Below are positions 1-11,900 of a stretch of DNA of 64,000 nt, piece by piece. This stretch comes from Antedon mediterranea (lineage: Eukaryota; Echinodermata; Crinoidea; Comatulida; Antedonidae), in contig NC_092678.1 of NCBI RefSeq assembly GCF_964355755.1, forward strand, positions 5,428,922 through 5,492,921. The letters run 5' to 3'. The position numbers were made by a program, and so were the translations under genes. The notes beneath the pieces are model-generated. The model did not search any database. It saw only the letters and a list, made by a program, of their open reading frames with translations, and was not told where the DNA came from. Numbering within the stretch: position 1 is the first letter of the stretch; every line of letters starts with the position of its first letter.

Positions 1-320
1 AACCTGAAAAGAATTTTACTCAGTAAACTGGAACACAAAAAGATGAGAAAAATAGTAGTGTGTGAATCATGACATCATTTTACACACAATAGGACATAGT
101 TTGTACTGAGCATGCTCAAAAGTGAAAAGACCTCCATACCTGTATGCCATTTGTTGACTGAGATCATTCGTTTCTTTTAGTGTTTAGGTTGTGGTGGCGT
201 GACTGTCGTGTAAGACGCTACTCCATTATTTGACGTTTTTCAAATGCAAAACGAGCACGTCCTGCTTTTTTAAAACGAAGTAGTTGATTCCTACATTTTA
301 AAAGAAAAACGTTTTTAAAC
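1..320 (-). pseudogene. Relic of gene X (two joined exon fragments)
   Basis: This stretch aligns by eye with 23395-24080, which holds two internal exons of gene X copy 1. The exon ending in the codons for MAYR (about 138-205) runs straight into the exon starting RNQLLRLKKAERAR (about 208-287). Roughly 345 bases of the intact copy, including an intron and most of one exon, are missing between them. The reading frame is not kept. It is a decayed copy of the minus-strand gene that separates members of the DED gene array. Confidence 0.6.
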
Positions 321-429
321 TTAGTTTACACAAGTACAATTAAACTCAACAATTGAAAAATACCTCAACGAAAAGGCGGCAAGAATATTTCTCGGTCAGC
401 AGTCAGGTCAGCAGTTTCCTCAGTGTCAA

Positions 430-2100
430 CAAATTTATAAAAGTAGTATCATTTTATGATTATATAATACACTGGCGGATCCTCCGTACCCTCCGTACGC
501 CCCCCTCCCCTCCCTTATAAATCTGGAGATTAAAAAATTATCCAACTATAAGGGAAAAAAATTGTGGAAAAAGCGTAAAAAAGAGTAAAGTACTTTCACT
601 TTTGATTCAGCGACGTGCTAATTTACTTTTATTAGAGGTCAACACTGCCGTTGCTGTCTGTAAATTTCTAAGAGTTGCGAAATGAATTGCCAATTCACCT
701 GAAACGCATTTTGGTCCCTGGATGCAGGGAGTTGTTAACTCCCTGCTGGATGTAACATGATATTGACGCGTGATATCGTACCCATACTCGGGGCGCACGA
801 ACGATTCGTACAAAGAACACCGCTATACAAACGCGTAGGCATACCTATTGTTTAGATCACTGGCAGGCAGAAGCTTAAATATAAGTGTATATACGTCAAA
901 AATGGAACGCCGTGGTTACCACCTACAGATCATCATCATAGAGGATATGTTAATAATAATATAGTACACTAACTGTGGTAACTGTGTACTATAGTATACA
1001 TTATATCAACCGATTTTTTTTCTAGGCCACCCACCCAACTGTATCAATACCTATTTATATATATAATATTTAATTTCTTCAACAAATTGATGTAGGCCTA
1101 CATCAATATTGAACTATAATAAGCATTACATTTTCGCTTTTTCGAGGCTTCCACTAGATGTACGCATTGAACTTTTGAACGCAATCAAAACTATATTATA
1201 ATACTGAGTGAATGAAATCGGCAACAAAATGTTATATCGTCCTGTAATTAGTCACGTGTGTTTATCGGAGGGAAAAAGTATGATCTTTTCCTGCAAATTA
1301 GAGGTGCCATTTATCATGAATTTAATTTTATGTGCGACAGTACCATTTCTTTCGGCCATCTCGCCACAGGTCCTGTGGACAAGCAGCTTTTTCCGCCATG
1401 TACGTGCAAACGCTGACTTGCTCGAAACGCCCTGTTGTGACGCTTTTACTAAAAAAAGGCCTATAGGGAAAATGTCACCCTTTAATAGGCTTGTACCTCA
1501 GTTTTCATACATAGGTGCGGATTGATATTGTTTTTCATAAACCATTTCTATACAACGTTCTAAAGTGTATAGTTGTATTTTAAATATAAATCTATACAAG
1601 GAAGCTTTGCCCCAACCCGGGTCATTTACCTCCGCCACTATACACATTGTATTTTGTGTTTATAATTGCATTATTCAACATAGCCCCGAGCTGAAATTTC
1701 ATCTATCGCAATCAAACGAACGCTATAATAATGGTTTCAATTGTTGTTATAATTTCTATTGATATGCATATCAATAATAAACGGTTAACCATATGAAGTA
1801 CTTCATGTAAATTCACTAATAACAGACTACGCAACTAATAAACTATGGAATCCTCTTTCAAGAAAATATTTTTAGAAAAACATTAAAAATAACGAAAATG
1901 CCTATTAAATGTATTAATGATTCGTTAATAATATAACACTAATAATCTACTTTTCTGAATTTTATTTTCCATTGTTAAGTCAACCAATACTAAACGTAAT
2001 CATACACCTATTCGTACATAACAATTGTTGTCGATTTTTATTAAATTGTGCATATCATTATTATCGTTCCTAAAAGATAAGACTGTTCTTTGATCTTCAA
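430..2100. other. No gene recognised
   Basis: AT-rich sequence with two open frames of 68 and 105 codons (607-813 minus, 1208-1525 plus). Neither has a recognisable domain or convincing splice context. Part may be old transposon sequence. No function is supported. Confidence 0.4.
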
Positions 2101-2101
2101 A

Positions 2102-2540
2102 ATGTCGGCACAACAAGGGAGTATATCTTCTACAGTAAGTATGAAGTTTTTAAGGCATACTGTGTATATATTATTATCAATAATAATAGCATATTTGTGT
2201 AAAAATCAACCTTGCTACCATTACTATGTATCAATTGTTAAGCCTGGGTAGGGAACATACATACATGTGTTTGTATTTAAGGGTTAGGTTGTTAAAGCCG
2301 GGAAATATTTAATTCAATATTCTCCTGTCATGTGGGCACAGCTTGTCAAAGACATTAAAACACAAGCAAAAGATATAGAACTGGAATATGAAGTACGTAT
2401 TAATGATACAGTATAAGCATTTTTTACCTTGAATGATTTGCTTTATGGTTTTAAGAACATGCAAGTAACCAAACATTCTCAGAATTACTTAAGGAAATAA
2501 GTGATTTATATAGATATAAATTAAACAAATACAGTTTTTG
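2102..2540 (+). pseudogene. Truncated 5' end of a gene A-like DED gene
   Basis: An ATG exon at 2102-2134 (MSAQQGSISST) ends at a GTAAGT donor and matches the first exon of gene A in length, phase and its last residues (ISST). A second possible exon, 2342-2392 (CAG acceptor, GTACGT donor), stays in phase and encodes a charged 17-residue peptide. At about 2464-2540 there is a start of a death effector-like domain (FSELLKEIS) that meets a stop codon after about 25 residues. No later exons follow. I read it as a broken duplicate of gene A. A short functional transcript is possible but unlikely. Confidence 0.5.
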
Positions 2541-3346
2541 AATCAAATTTAGTTGCATGTAGCGATGTGTCTAAAACGTCAACCAACGACATGAATGATG
2601 AATTATCCAATCCTTTAAACAGACTAAAATTATTACCATTCTTCAATTATCACTCTGCGTAAACTCGCATTCTTTCTCAAATATCTACAACATATAATCG
2701 TTCCCGTGCAAGTTGAGTGAACATTGGAATGACGCGATGTTGTGTATTAAAAATTATCACAAAAAAATGTTTTTGTTCTTGCACTTGCGAAATATGGAAT
2801 GGAATGACAAGAACTGCTGATCTAATCAAATTACTAAATATAAATCAATCAATCATTTGAGTGAGGTCCAATAGAAGAAAAACGCCTAAACTTTTTTATA
2901 AAAAATGGCCGTCATAAATCAGATATAACTTGTGACGTCGTACGTATCAAGAAGTATTTTATTATAATAGACTAAATAATGGCTTCAGTTATGCTTATAA
3001 TTTCCATTATACGCACAATATGTATAACAATAACTTAACAGTTCATGTTTCTTGAATGGTGGAAACACACAAGACGCACCTTTCTTCATCAAAGTGGTTT
3101 ACGAAAGTACTTTAGAAATGGTTTTTATTTAATAACATTATGCCTAGAATGCATTAACACGGTTTAAAATACACAAATATTAATGAATATTTTGTATAAT
3201 TTTTAATTTCAATGTTCATGCAAACAAATGGAATATCAAATATTTTAATAATACATAACATTGTCCATTCATCCATAACACTCGTATTTGTAAAGATTTT
3301 TACTCTTCAACTTATCGTTGACAATAAACTGCGCTTTGCCTTCAAA
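2541..3346. other. Spacer upstream of gene A
   Basis: AT-rich spacer with no recognised gene. It must hold the gene A promoter if the start at 3347 is right, but I see neither the TATA/kappaB module of genes B-E nor another clear core promoter. Confidence 0.4.
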
Positions 3347-6333
3347 ATGTTGGAAAACTTAGAAAATATATCCTCTACCGTAAGTATACAGTTGTTTACA
3401 TGTTCATAAACTTTTACATGTTTATAAATGTCAGTAGGCTGACTACATTAATCTACAACAAGCTTTGCTACCAACATTGCCCGATGTTATGTGGTGTGGC
3501 ACGCACTGGGGTTTTGTGTGTAAAGTTATCGAGCAATTTCTTTGGGCTATGATTAGGTTAGGGCGAAAAAATAAATTTATTCTAAATTGTTCTTCATAAG
3601 GGAAGCATTCATTATGATTTATGAATAGATAAAAAAAACGTAATAAATGAATAAAAATAAACATATTTATGTTTTAGGTTTATTATTTGGTCTGTTTTAA
3701 AAAATATTGTTTATTTTTTCTTATCCAGGAAGAACAATTTGATGAATTATTGGAGAAAGTAAGTAAAAAATTTAAAAGGAAGAAAGAATTACTCGAGCTA
3801 AAAATTCTGTTGATGGACCACTTTGGCGACATGGCATCACACGAAATAGAAAAAATCAAAGCACTGGATTTGTTTAAGAGACTCAAATCCAATCGTTACA
3901 TTTCTTATGAACCTACAGATGTAGAGATTTTGATTGTCATTGCCGAGGAAACCGAAGAGGAAGAGACACTTAAATTACTAAATGAATTTAAAAATACGTA
4001 TAAAAACAACAATCTCGCGTACAGATTTTCCAAGGGCCATCCAATAGGTAACACACCGAAAAGCATTCTAACAACAGCAACAGACGAAGAACAATCTGCG
4101 ATGGAACTAAAACGTACTTTACGAAGGTACACTAATATGCATGAGCATGTTTATGGTGATACACTCATGCCTGAGGAAGTACGTAGAATGGCGGATAGCA
4201 CCGTATCAAGGGTAAAGTTTGAAAATTTGCTATTTTTATTAATATTGCTTTAATATTGCTTTTGTATTTTCTACTACAACTATTGTATTGTGTAGTTTGC
4301 TATAGTGATCCTCTTAATGAGTTTAATATTCCAAATCTTGGCAAAACAAGTAATATATAAGTAAGTTATCCGATCGGGTACTTATTTTAAAGTTTATATG
4401 ATTGATGATTTATTTTATGATGATTAACTTTACCATTCCAACAATTAGGGTAGGGCAAGAACATGAGGACGAGTTTAAAGCATCAAGAAGAGAAATGATG
4501 AACAATCCATAATCAAAAGTAGAGTCCACTAATCCCAGAATAAAATTTGTTTAGGCCTATTTGTTTTACTATTCCAGAAAAAGAAATTTCGTGACATGCT
4601 TTTAGATCTAAGTATTGCATATGGAGGGGACGAGGAAAAATTCCTCCAGCTAAAATATCTGCTGAAAGACCACTGTGACGGAATGCCGCCTGACGAAGGA
4701 ATAATGGAAGCACCGGCTTTGTTTTATCAACTTGAAAAAAGAGGCTATATTTCTCATAACCCTACAGATGTAGAGATTTTGTTAGACATTGCTAAGGAAA
4801 CAAAAGAGAATAAGGCATTTAATCTAATTAATGCTTTTAAAGAAAAGTATCGAAACAACGTCGGAAACTACGTGCCTACGAAGAACAAACCAATAGAGAA
4901 AGCTCGTAAAGAAATTCTAAGACAAGCAAGAGACTATGATCTAGACTTATATAAGATATATCATACAGATCCAGTAATATCGATTGAGGATATGTATTGT
5001 AATATTCACACATCTTCTGAAGAACTCAAAGAACAACAAAGAGGGTAAAGACTTTTTTTTTAAGCGATACATTTTCATAATAAATATTAAACTTCAATTT
5101 CCAAGACATATTTGATTATTGATTGTAAAGTTTGATTGTTTGATTTTGTGTTTATTATATTTATTTATTTTCCTTCGATCAGGATAATGGAGAAGAGGTT
5201 TCATGAACTAGAACGAAAGGAGAAAGAAAAAGGTAATGATGTGATCATAATGTAGCCTACAAATAATGTAAATTTATACGAAAATGTAATATAAATACAC
5301 ATACAACTCCACTGCAATTATTCACTATAAAGAAATATAGAACATCAAGGCCATTCAGAGGAGGCATCTATAGTTATGCATTTCCACAGGCAACACCTAG
5401 TTAATTAGAAAGGAAAGTGTTACTCGTACCTATTCTTCTGTTGGTACTTTTTTTGATCGCTGCAGAAAAGAATCCTCTTTTTAATCATATATCCCACGTG
5501 TTACCCGAATTTGGAACAACTTACCCGGTGAACTTCGCAATTAAGATATTTCAATCCAAATTATTATCGCAATACTTATTTTTTAAATAATTTTAATGTT
5601 GAAAATGTGTGTAGTTGGTCGCTTTCTTGTAGGTGCTTTAATTGCAGAATGTAATTGTTTTTGTTTGTTTATTTCTGTGCTCTGTTCCGATACATTCAGC
5701 TTCCAGACAATTTCTATTGTTTTAGCTGTTCACGCCTCTCACAACAATGCTCTTCTAAAGCTAGTTTCAATCTCTCCCACTGCTATTGTTGTTGCTTTCA
5801 CACCAGTTGTTCCACCCAATTTCACTTATACAGTATATCCTAGTTTCTTGGACTTTCTGGATTCTCATTTCTGAGGACAATAAAACGTCGAGAAACTCAA
5901 CAATTCTTTTCAGAACTACACACGTGGTGTAGCGAAAACGTTATATCATAAATAAATGTTCTTGAAATGAAATTCTGTCATAATCTGTTTTCACTTAAGA
6001 CTCAATCTAGACATTATTGACTATACCATATATGAGAGATTAAAATGCTTACATTTGTTTATTTCAGAAAGAAAAAACATCTACAAACGATGTTGGTATG
6101 CTTCGTCTATTGTATTGGCGCTGTGTTTTTTGTTGGGAATTTTACTTTATTTTATCAATACAACAGGATATAGAGTTTGTCTTGTTATTTTTATGCTGAC
6201 CGTTTTTGTTTTTACTTGCTTGTCATTCGAACTTGGTAAAAAGTATTTAAAAATTGTCAATTTAGTTTCAGCATGCGTGACTATAATTTCAATTGGGGCA
6301 TTGTTGACATTATTTGAAAATAACGATAAATAG
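3347..6333 (+). CDS. Gene A: tandem DED-like protein with three-helix membrane tail
   Basis: Predicted exons: 3347-3379, 3729-4211, 4578-5044, 5183-5232 and 6068-6333, all with AG acceptors, GT donors and matching phases (0, 0, 2, 1), giving about 432 residues. Residues 12-105 have the DED pattern (FDELLEKVS, then LKILLMDHF, LFKRLKSNRYIS and a DVEIL helix). Residues from about 173 repeat it (FRDMLLDLS, LKYLLKDHC, LFYQLEKRGYIS, DVEILLDIA). The last exon encodes three hydrophobic helices (about 354-374, 378-398, 404-427), so the DEDs should be anchored to a membrane. Unlike genes B-E it lacks TIR, TRADD-N and NHL parts. DEDs usually recruit other DED proteins such as FADD or caspase-8. The partner here is unknown. 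Intron 4 holds a LINE fragment. The start is chosen from the short first exon, also seen in the 2102 copy. Confidence 0.7.
5440..5600 (+). mobile_element. Non-LTR retrotransposon fragment (RT C-terminal end)
   Basis: Within intron 4 of gene A one frame reads PRVTRIWNNLPGELRN before a stop. This is the typical C-terminal signature (R-x-WN-x-LP) of CR1/RTE-type reverse transcriptases. The open frame at 5596-5874 that follows is probably its 3' flank, not a gene. Confidence 0.5.
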
Positions 6334-6750
6334 CGAAAACAGATATCTAATCAAAATTATTCTATCTTCCCCTTTTAGTTGAGTAGTTAGTAACACACAT
6401 AATATTTTGTTGTAAAGAAAAAAGATCATTGAAAATCATCTTAAGAGCATCTCTTCTTGTAAGCTATGAGAATTAAAGTGAAATAACCGTTGGCACCATA
6501 CCATTCCAGTCTTCCCTGATAAATGGTGTAATATGAACCATATAGGAAAGCTACCTCAACGGAAAATTAAATAAAGGAAAACAGATAGAGAGACAGTCTC
6601 ATCCCTTATTTTGCTAGATTCATTAATGGAACATAGTAAGTAGGCCGACGTTCTAGTTCGGCTCTTAGACAACGACGTTGTTTTTTTTTTGATGATTATT
6701 CAAAATTTAGATGACAAATTTCGTTTTTGTAAAAGCACAAGTTAACGGAG
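6334..6750. other. Spacer after gene A
   Basis: A possible AATAAA signal lies near 6566 for gene A. No other feature was recognised before the Penelope-like fragment. Confidence 0.4.
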
Positions 6751-6756
6751 TACTTA

Positions 6757-6800
6757 CTCGAACGTTTCGATCTCTATCAGAGATCCTTCTCAACTGACTG
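6757..6800 (-). other. Degenerate hammerhead-ribozyme-like end of the Penelope-like element
   Basis: On the minus strand a stem of GATCTC pairs with GAGATC across a TGAT loop and is followed directly by GAAAC. The arrangement is that of hammerhead ribozymes in Penelope-like pseudo-LTRs (conserved CUGANGA, stem II, GAAA). The first core box reads TTGAGAA, so two key positions are changed and activity is unlikely. It sits just 3' of the endonuclease frame, as expected for the element terminus. Confidence 0.45.
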
Positions 6801-6807
6801 CGGAGTG

Positions 6808-7314
6808 TTAATGCAGCTTGGTCATTCTTGACGTCATCTGTTGATGACGTTGTACGCCTCTGGTTGTAGGTTGGAGGTTGTGCGGGGCTCGGCCAGGTGA
6901 TGTGTCTATCAAATCATTGTACAAATGCGAGAGTTCGTGGGCTCCAGTGTCCCGGTTCATGGTCTTCTCTTTATTTCTCCTTATATGTAATGATTCTCTA
7001 ATCTGTCTGTCTTTGCGTTTAGGCTCTTTGGTTAAGATGGTAGCCTCCCAGTTCGGTACATGATTGTGTTTTATGACATGTTCTGTAATGGCAGATTTGT
7101 GTATGATCGAAGATGTGGATGTTCTGGAGGCCCTAGTCATTACTCCCCCCGTGTTTGTTGTAACATCTTTTTTGTGATCATTAATTCGTGTTTGTAATGC
7201 CCTCCCTGTTTCCCCAATGTAAACTTGTGGACAGTTGCGGCAGGTGACTTCGTAGATTACTCCACATGTATCCATCTTCTCGATTTTATCTTTTGGGTGG
7301 ACGAGGCTATTCAA
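6808..7314 (-). mobile_element. Penelope-like retroelement fragment: GIY-YIG endonuclease domain
   Basis: The minus-strand frame of 168 residues shows the Penelope-type endonuclease: a CxxC pair (TCRNCPQ), then VYIGETGR, then QTRINDHKK and a later H-rich helix. GVIYEVTC supplies the first part of the GIY-YIG core and YIG the second. In the family this domain nicks target DNA and follows a reverse transcriptase. The RT part is missing, so the copy is 5'-truncated. The likely 3' end of the element lies at 6757-6800. Confidence 0.85.
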
Positions 7315-7330
7315 AATTTGTTAATATTAA

Positions 7331-7930
7331 ATTTTTTTTATTTTGTTTTTATATACACTTCTACTAAATGTACATAGTATTTTGTTTTAAACATTCACAT
7401 TAGTAGCAGGGTAACTTGGTGTTCTCTTTGTTTTGTATATATGTTTCACAGTCATTATTAATTAATTACTGTAGTATCACTAGTGTTAATTGTCGGAGAC
7501 CTTTATGGTAATTTTAACTTGTTTTTTAAAGTTGTTTTAATTCTTATAATGATTGTATACATGTGTGTACTGCGCTTATGAGCAATCATTGATTGGATAT
7601 ATGTCGCATTAGAAATGCTTTTATTATTATTATGCTAGTAGTAAATACTGTAATACAAAAATATAAAAATATTTTAAGAGCTTATATGGTATATCAGTTA
7701 ATAAAAAAGTTATTAGATTATCCTATCGTCTTGTTCCTTCATTCATTTGTCAGGTGAATAGTATTTAAACTAATTTTTCTAAGAGCAAACTTCCAACTCA
7801 TGTTAAAGAAGTCTTCAGAATACGGATTTCACACAAGTAGGCCTATACATTTCACTAAAAAACTTGTTATTGCACATTATAGAACAACATGCCATATACA
7901 TGGCTGCAGTCGCGTGCGCAAATTTGAGTT
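7331..7930. other. AT-rich spacer
   Basis: No gene, repeat or regulatory site recognised. Confidence 0.4.
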
Positions 7931-7933
7931 AGT

Positions 7934-8006
7934 GATTACCGACCGACTACCGACCGACCGACTACGGACCGACCGACTACGGACCGACCGACTACCGACC
8001 GACATA
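7934..8006. repeat. Short tandem repeat, ACCGACCGACT-type
   Basis: Repeated CCGACCGACTAC and CGGACCGACTAC blocks of about 15 bases. The 71-codon frame across it (7800-8015) ends in the repeat and is not a supported gene. Confidence 0.8.
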
Positions 8007-8252
8007 GGGAGTTAAAAGTCGCGTTTGCACGCAACTAAAAATATGATGGAATCTAGAAGTAGCTTTATTGGTGGAAAATAATGCGCAATGAAATGAATGT
8101 ATGTATATACAAACAAAACTTCTATGTGAAAATAAGCAATACATTTTGAAGTCATCATTGTTAACACAAAAAAAGAACATTTTTATGGTTCATGTTCATG
8201 GGATAAAATAAATACAAAAAATCATACAAATATAAAGAAACTTTACTTTTAA

Positions 8253-8311
8253 AAATAGGATAGATTAGACACCAAGAGGCTTGGTGTTGGAATAGTCCTT
8301 TCAAGCTAGGC
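8253..8311 (-). pseudogene. Relic of the last coding exon of gene X
   Basis: The bases around TTGGTGTTGGAATAGTCC and CTTTCAAGCT match the 3' coding exon of gene X at 22925-22975. The equivalent of an internal exon (14246-14392) lies on the far side of the LTR element. The two are therefore pieces of one decayed gene X copy split by the insertion. Confidence 0.55.
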
Positions 8312-8317
8312 TATTCT

Positions 8318-8460
8318 GTGAACCAGTTCACCAGGGTAACCCCCTACTCGTATGGATTGATGAACTGTATACTTGACCTACAGTTTATAGTCCTTAACCA
8401 AGAAGACTTGTACCACCACCAGAACTATGAGCTATCGGCCTTTAACCCATATGCCGATAT
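8318..8460 (-). mobile_element. SINE-like repeat, copy 1 (reverse)
   Basis: The sequence around GGGTAACCCCCTACTC and onward to CCACCACCAGAAC is the reverse complement of 31640-31770, where the other copy carries a tRNA-like head. The repeat lies directly beside the LTR element insertion point. Confidence 0.5.
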
Positions 8461-8479
8461 TGTTGGCCTTTTTGCTGTC

Positions 8480-8659
8480 CGCCAGTTTGGCTGTTATGTC
8501 ACGTACGGCGCTCCATATGAGCCCTCGTTGTTGTTGTTTTACATACGAATGTTTACTGTTTGCTTTGTTAATAAAGTTACATTATTGTTATACCTCAAGT
8601 ATCGGTTATTCAGTTGTATTATCTGTGTGAGTATTGTCTATATTATTACCAAGTTGGCG
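8480..8659 (+). repeat. Left LTR
   Basis: 180 bases, matching the right LTR without a difference that I can see. It starts CGCCAGTTTGG and ends CAAGTTGGCG, and contains AATAAA (AATAAAGTTAC). Confidence 0.9.
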
Positions 8660-8676
8660 TGGTGGCAGCGTCGGGA
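8660..8676 (+). other. Primer binding site (tRNA-Leu-like)
   Basis: TGGTGGCAGCG directly follows the LTR and is complementary to the 3' end of animal tRNA-Leu (CGCTGCCACCA). The match becomes imperfect after 11 bases. Confidence 0.6.
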
Positions 8677-8902
8677 GACGAAAATCCTACGCAACACATT
8701 TTACTGCCCACAAGAATATCGACTTACCGTCTACACAGGAGGCAGACCTAGGCCTAGCCCTATAACTATAGTACTTATACTGCCGTTATCGCACATCCAC
8801 AGGCGAGCAACTGACCGGCGCATACTGCAGTCGCTGTAATTCTCCGTTCGTCAATAGAGGAATAACGTTTCATTCAGTACACTTTGTATAAACACCACAA
8901 CA

Positions 8903-11900
8903 ATGGCTGCATCCAATCGTGCCCCCAAGCAATGGTGCTTAGGTAAAAACGAAACAATAAACACATTTGAGAATTGGCGTCAAAACCTCATGTACACGTT
9001 AACATTAGACACTAAATTCGCCAATTTCCTGGTGGAAGGTTTCTCGTGGGGAAAGAAAACCAGAGCTTCCCCACTCCGAGGGTTCACTGATGACAATGGT
9101 TTTGAAGACAACGTAGCTAATGCTTTATCTGCACAACAGAAAGTAACCATGTTGGAACTAATGTTAGGTCAAATTGCTAACTATTGCCCTGTAATCTCAA
9201 GAAACACTATCGTAAAATCATCCACATCACTACCTTGCATCTGGCAATGCATACGATTACATTACGGGTTCCAATCTAGTGGGGCTCATTTCTTAGAGTT
9301 TGCTAACATTAGTCTGGGCCCAGATGAACGCCCAGAGGATCTATACCAACGTTTGCTAGCTTTCATTGATGACAATCTTCTTCAAGCAGACAGTGTTATA
9401 ACTCACCACAATCAACCTATTACGGAAGACGAAGAACTCACCCCTTCACTTGAAAACCTACTCACACTGACATGGCTACGCTTAGTTCACCCTTCACTTC
9501 CCCAACTCGTCAAACAGAGGTATGGCACAGAGCTTCGCTCACGTACACTGGCGTCCATCAAGCCTGAAATTTCACAAGCTATGACTTCCCTATTAGAAGA
9601 AATCAAAACTTCCGATGACACAAGAGTCATGCGTTCAGCGATTTTACCGTTTCAAAGACCAGCTTCTCTTCCTTCTCAACCACCGCGTTCCCGCTACCCA
9701 CCTAAGACATTCAATACTCAGACATACAATAACAAACCAAATAAATGCTGCCCATTTTGTAAACAAGGTGGACGACCAGACCGCCACTTTCTCAGTGAGT
9801 GCAAGTTCCTTCCGGAACGCGACCGCCGCTACATGGCACGTGCCCGGGCCGCAAACATCTTCGACGATGACGACAGTTACTGCTATGAACAGGATTCCAC
9901 CCGTGTCGAGGATCCCAACGACCCACCATCTGGTTCATCCTCAGCTCTTCGAATACAGGTACGTCAGTCGCCATATCTCGAAGCCTTTCACGGCTATAAT
10001 ACCGTACATATTACTATAGACAGCGGTGCTACTGGCAACATGATCCGTGAATCAACTGCACGTTTACTTGGCGTTCAGATTAAGCCCAGTAGTCAATCAG
10101 CACACCAAGCCGATGGATCTTCGCAGTTACAGGTTATGGGCGAGACAAACGTCACCTTTACACGTGACAATAAAGACTTGACTTTCAATGGCCTCGTCGT
10201 TAAGGACCTCGACGTTGAGCTACTCGCTGGTACACCGTTTATGGAACAGAATGATATTTCTATCCGCCCCGCTAAGCGTCAAGTAGTTATGGCCGATGGT
10301 ACAACATACATCTATGGCTCCTTGCCTACCACTTTGTCCGAATGCCACTCGATCAGACGCGCTCATGTTCTCCGTGCTCCCTCAACACGCACTGTGATAT
10401 GGCCAGGTAGTTACATTGAACTTTCACTCCCAAATGACCTCACCGACATAGACACTGTTGCTATTGAACCTCGCGTTGATGCACCAATCTCGAAAACATC
10501 TTTGCCATCTCATGTTTGGCCTGAACCACGTATCATATCGTGCGTTGCCGGACGAATTCGCATTCCTAACCTGTCAGACGAACCCAAAGTGCTTTCACGC
10601 AATGAACAGTTTTGCCAAGCTAGCCCTGTGTTTACACCTAACCTACCTGACACTTCATCATCCCCGATTAAACCACCAAAGCTTAGCACTACAACAGTTC
10701 ACACTTGCTTCTCTGATAGCATTAAGCTGGATCCGGATAGCATTCTACCTCGCAACATACTCGAACAATTTACTAGCCTCCACAAGGAGTATGATGACAT
10801 TTTCAACCCTTCCTTTAAAGGTTATAATGGTGCTGTAGGCCCGTTTGTTGCCACCGTAAATATGGGACCAGTCCAACCCCCACAACGCAAAGGTCGCCTT
10901 CCTCAGTATGCAAGAGACAAGCTCCTCGAACTACAACACAAGTTCGACGAACTCGAAACACTTGGAGTTTTTGCCCGTCCAGAAGATGTTGGAGTTGCTG
11001 TAGAATATCTCAATCCGTCATTCCTCGTGAAGAAACCCAACGGCGGTTCCAGGTTAGTGACATCCTTTGCCGATGTCGGCAGGTACAGCAAACCACAACC
11101 GTCACTCATGCCTGACGTCGACTCCACTCTTCTTAAAATCGGACAGTGGAAATACATTATAACAACGGATCTTACCAACGCTTTCTACCAAATTCCACTT
11201 TCAAAACCGTCTATGAAATATTGCGGAATCGTCACTCCATTTCACGGTGTCAGGGTATATACCCGTTGCGCAATGGGCATGCCGGGGTCAGAAACCGCAT
11301 TGGAAGAACTTCTAAGCAGAGTAGTGGGTGATTTTTTAGAAGAAGGTTCAGCTACAAAACTCGCTGATGATCTTTACTGCGGCGGTAATACAGTTGAAGA
11401 GGTCTTGAACGTATGGAGAAGAATCCTTCATGCACTATCCAACTCAGGACTACATTTATCCGCTACCAAAACCGTTATCTGTCCTAAGACTACTAACATT
11501 CTTGGGTGGATATGGAGCCATGGGACACTCCGAGCTAGCTCTCATCGCATCTCAACATTATCTAGCTGCCCGAGACCAGTCACCGTGACCGGATTACGAT
11601 CGTTCATTGGCGCATTTAAGATGCTATCTCGCGTTCTCCCGCGATGTGCACCTATTTTGTCACCTCTTGAAGCTGCTGTCGCTGGACGACAATCCCAAGA
11701 GAAGATAGACTGGTCTGACGAATTGCTCGCTAGTTTCGCAAGTGCGCAATCTATCCTCAACTCACCACACACGATTGCCATCCCACGAGCAAGTGACCAA
11801 TTGTGGATTGTAACTGATGGCGCCGTCAAGAAATATGGCATAGCTTCCACCTTGTATGTCTCCCGTGACAGCAAACCATTACTCGCTGGTTTTTATAGCG

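Noticed and set aside
607-813. 68-codon minus-strand frame
   Set aside because: Too short, no domain, not repeated in the paralogous units.
1208-1525. 105-codon open frame on the plus strand
   Set aside because: No recognisable domain, no clear splice or promoter context, and no second copy in the window. It may be chance or old repeat sequence.
5596-5874. 92-codon frame in intron 4 of gene A
   Set aside because: It follows a LINE RT remnant directly and has no exon signals that fit gene A.
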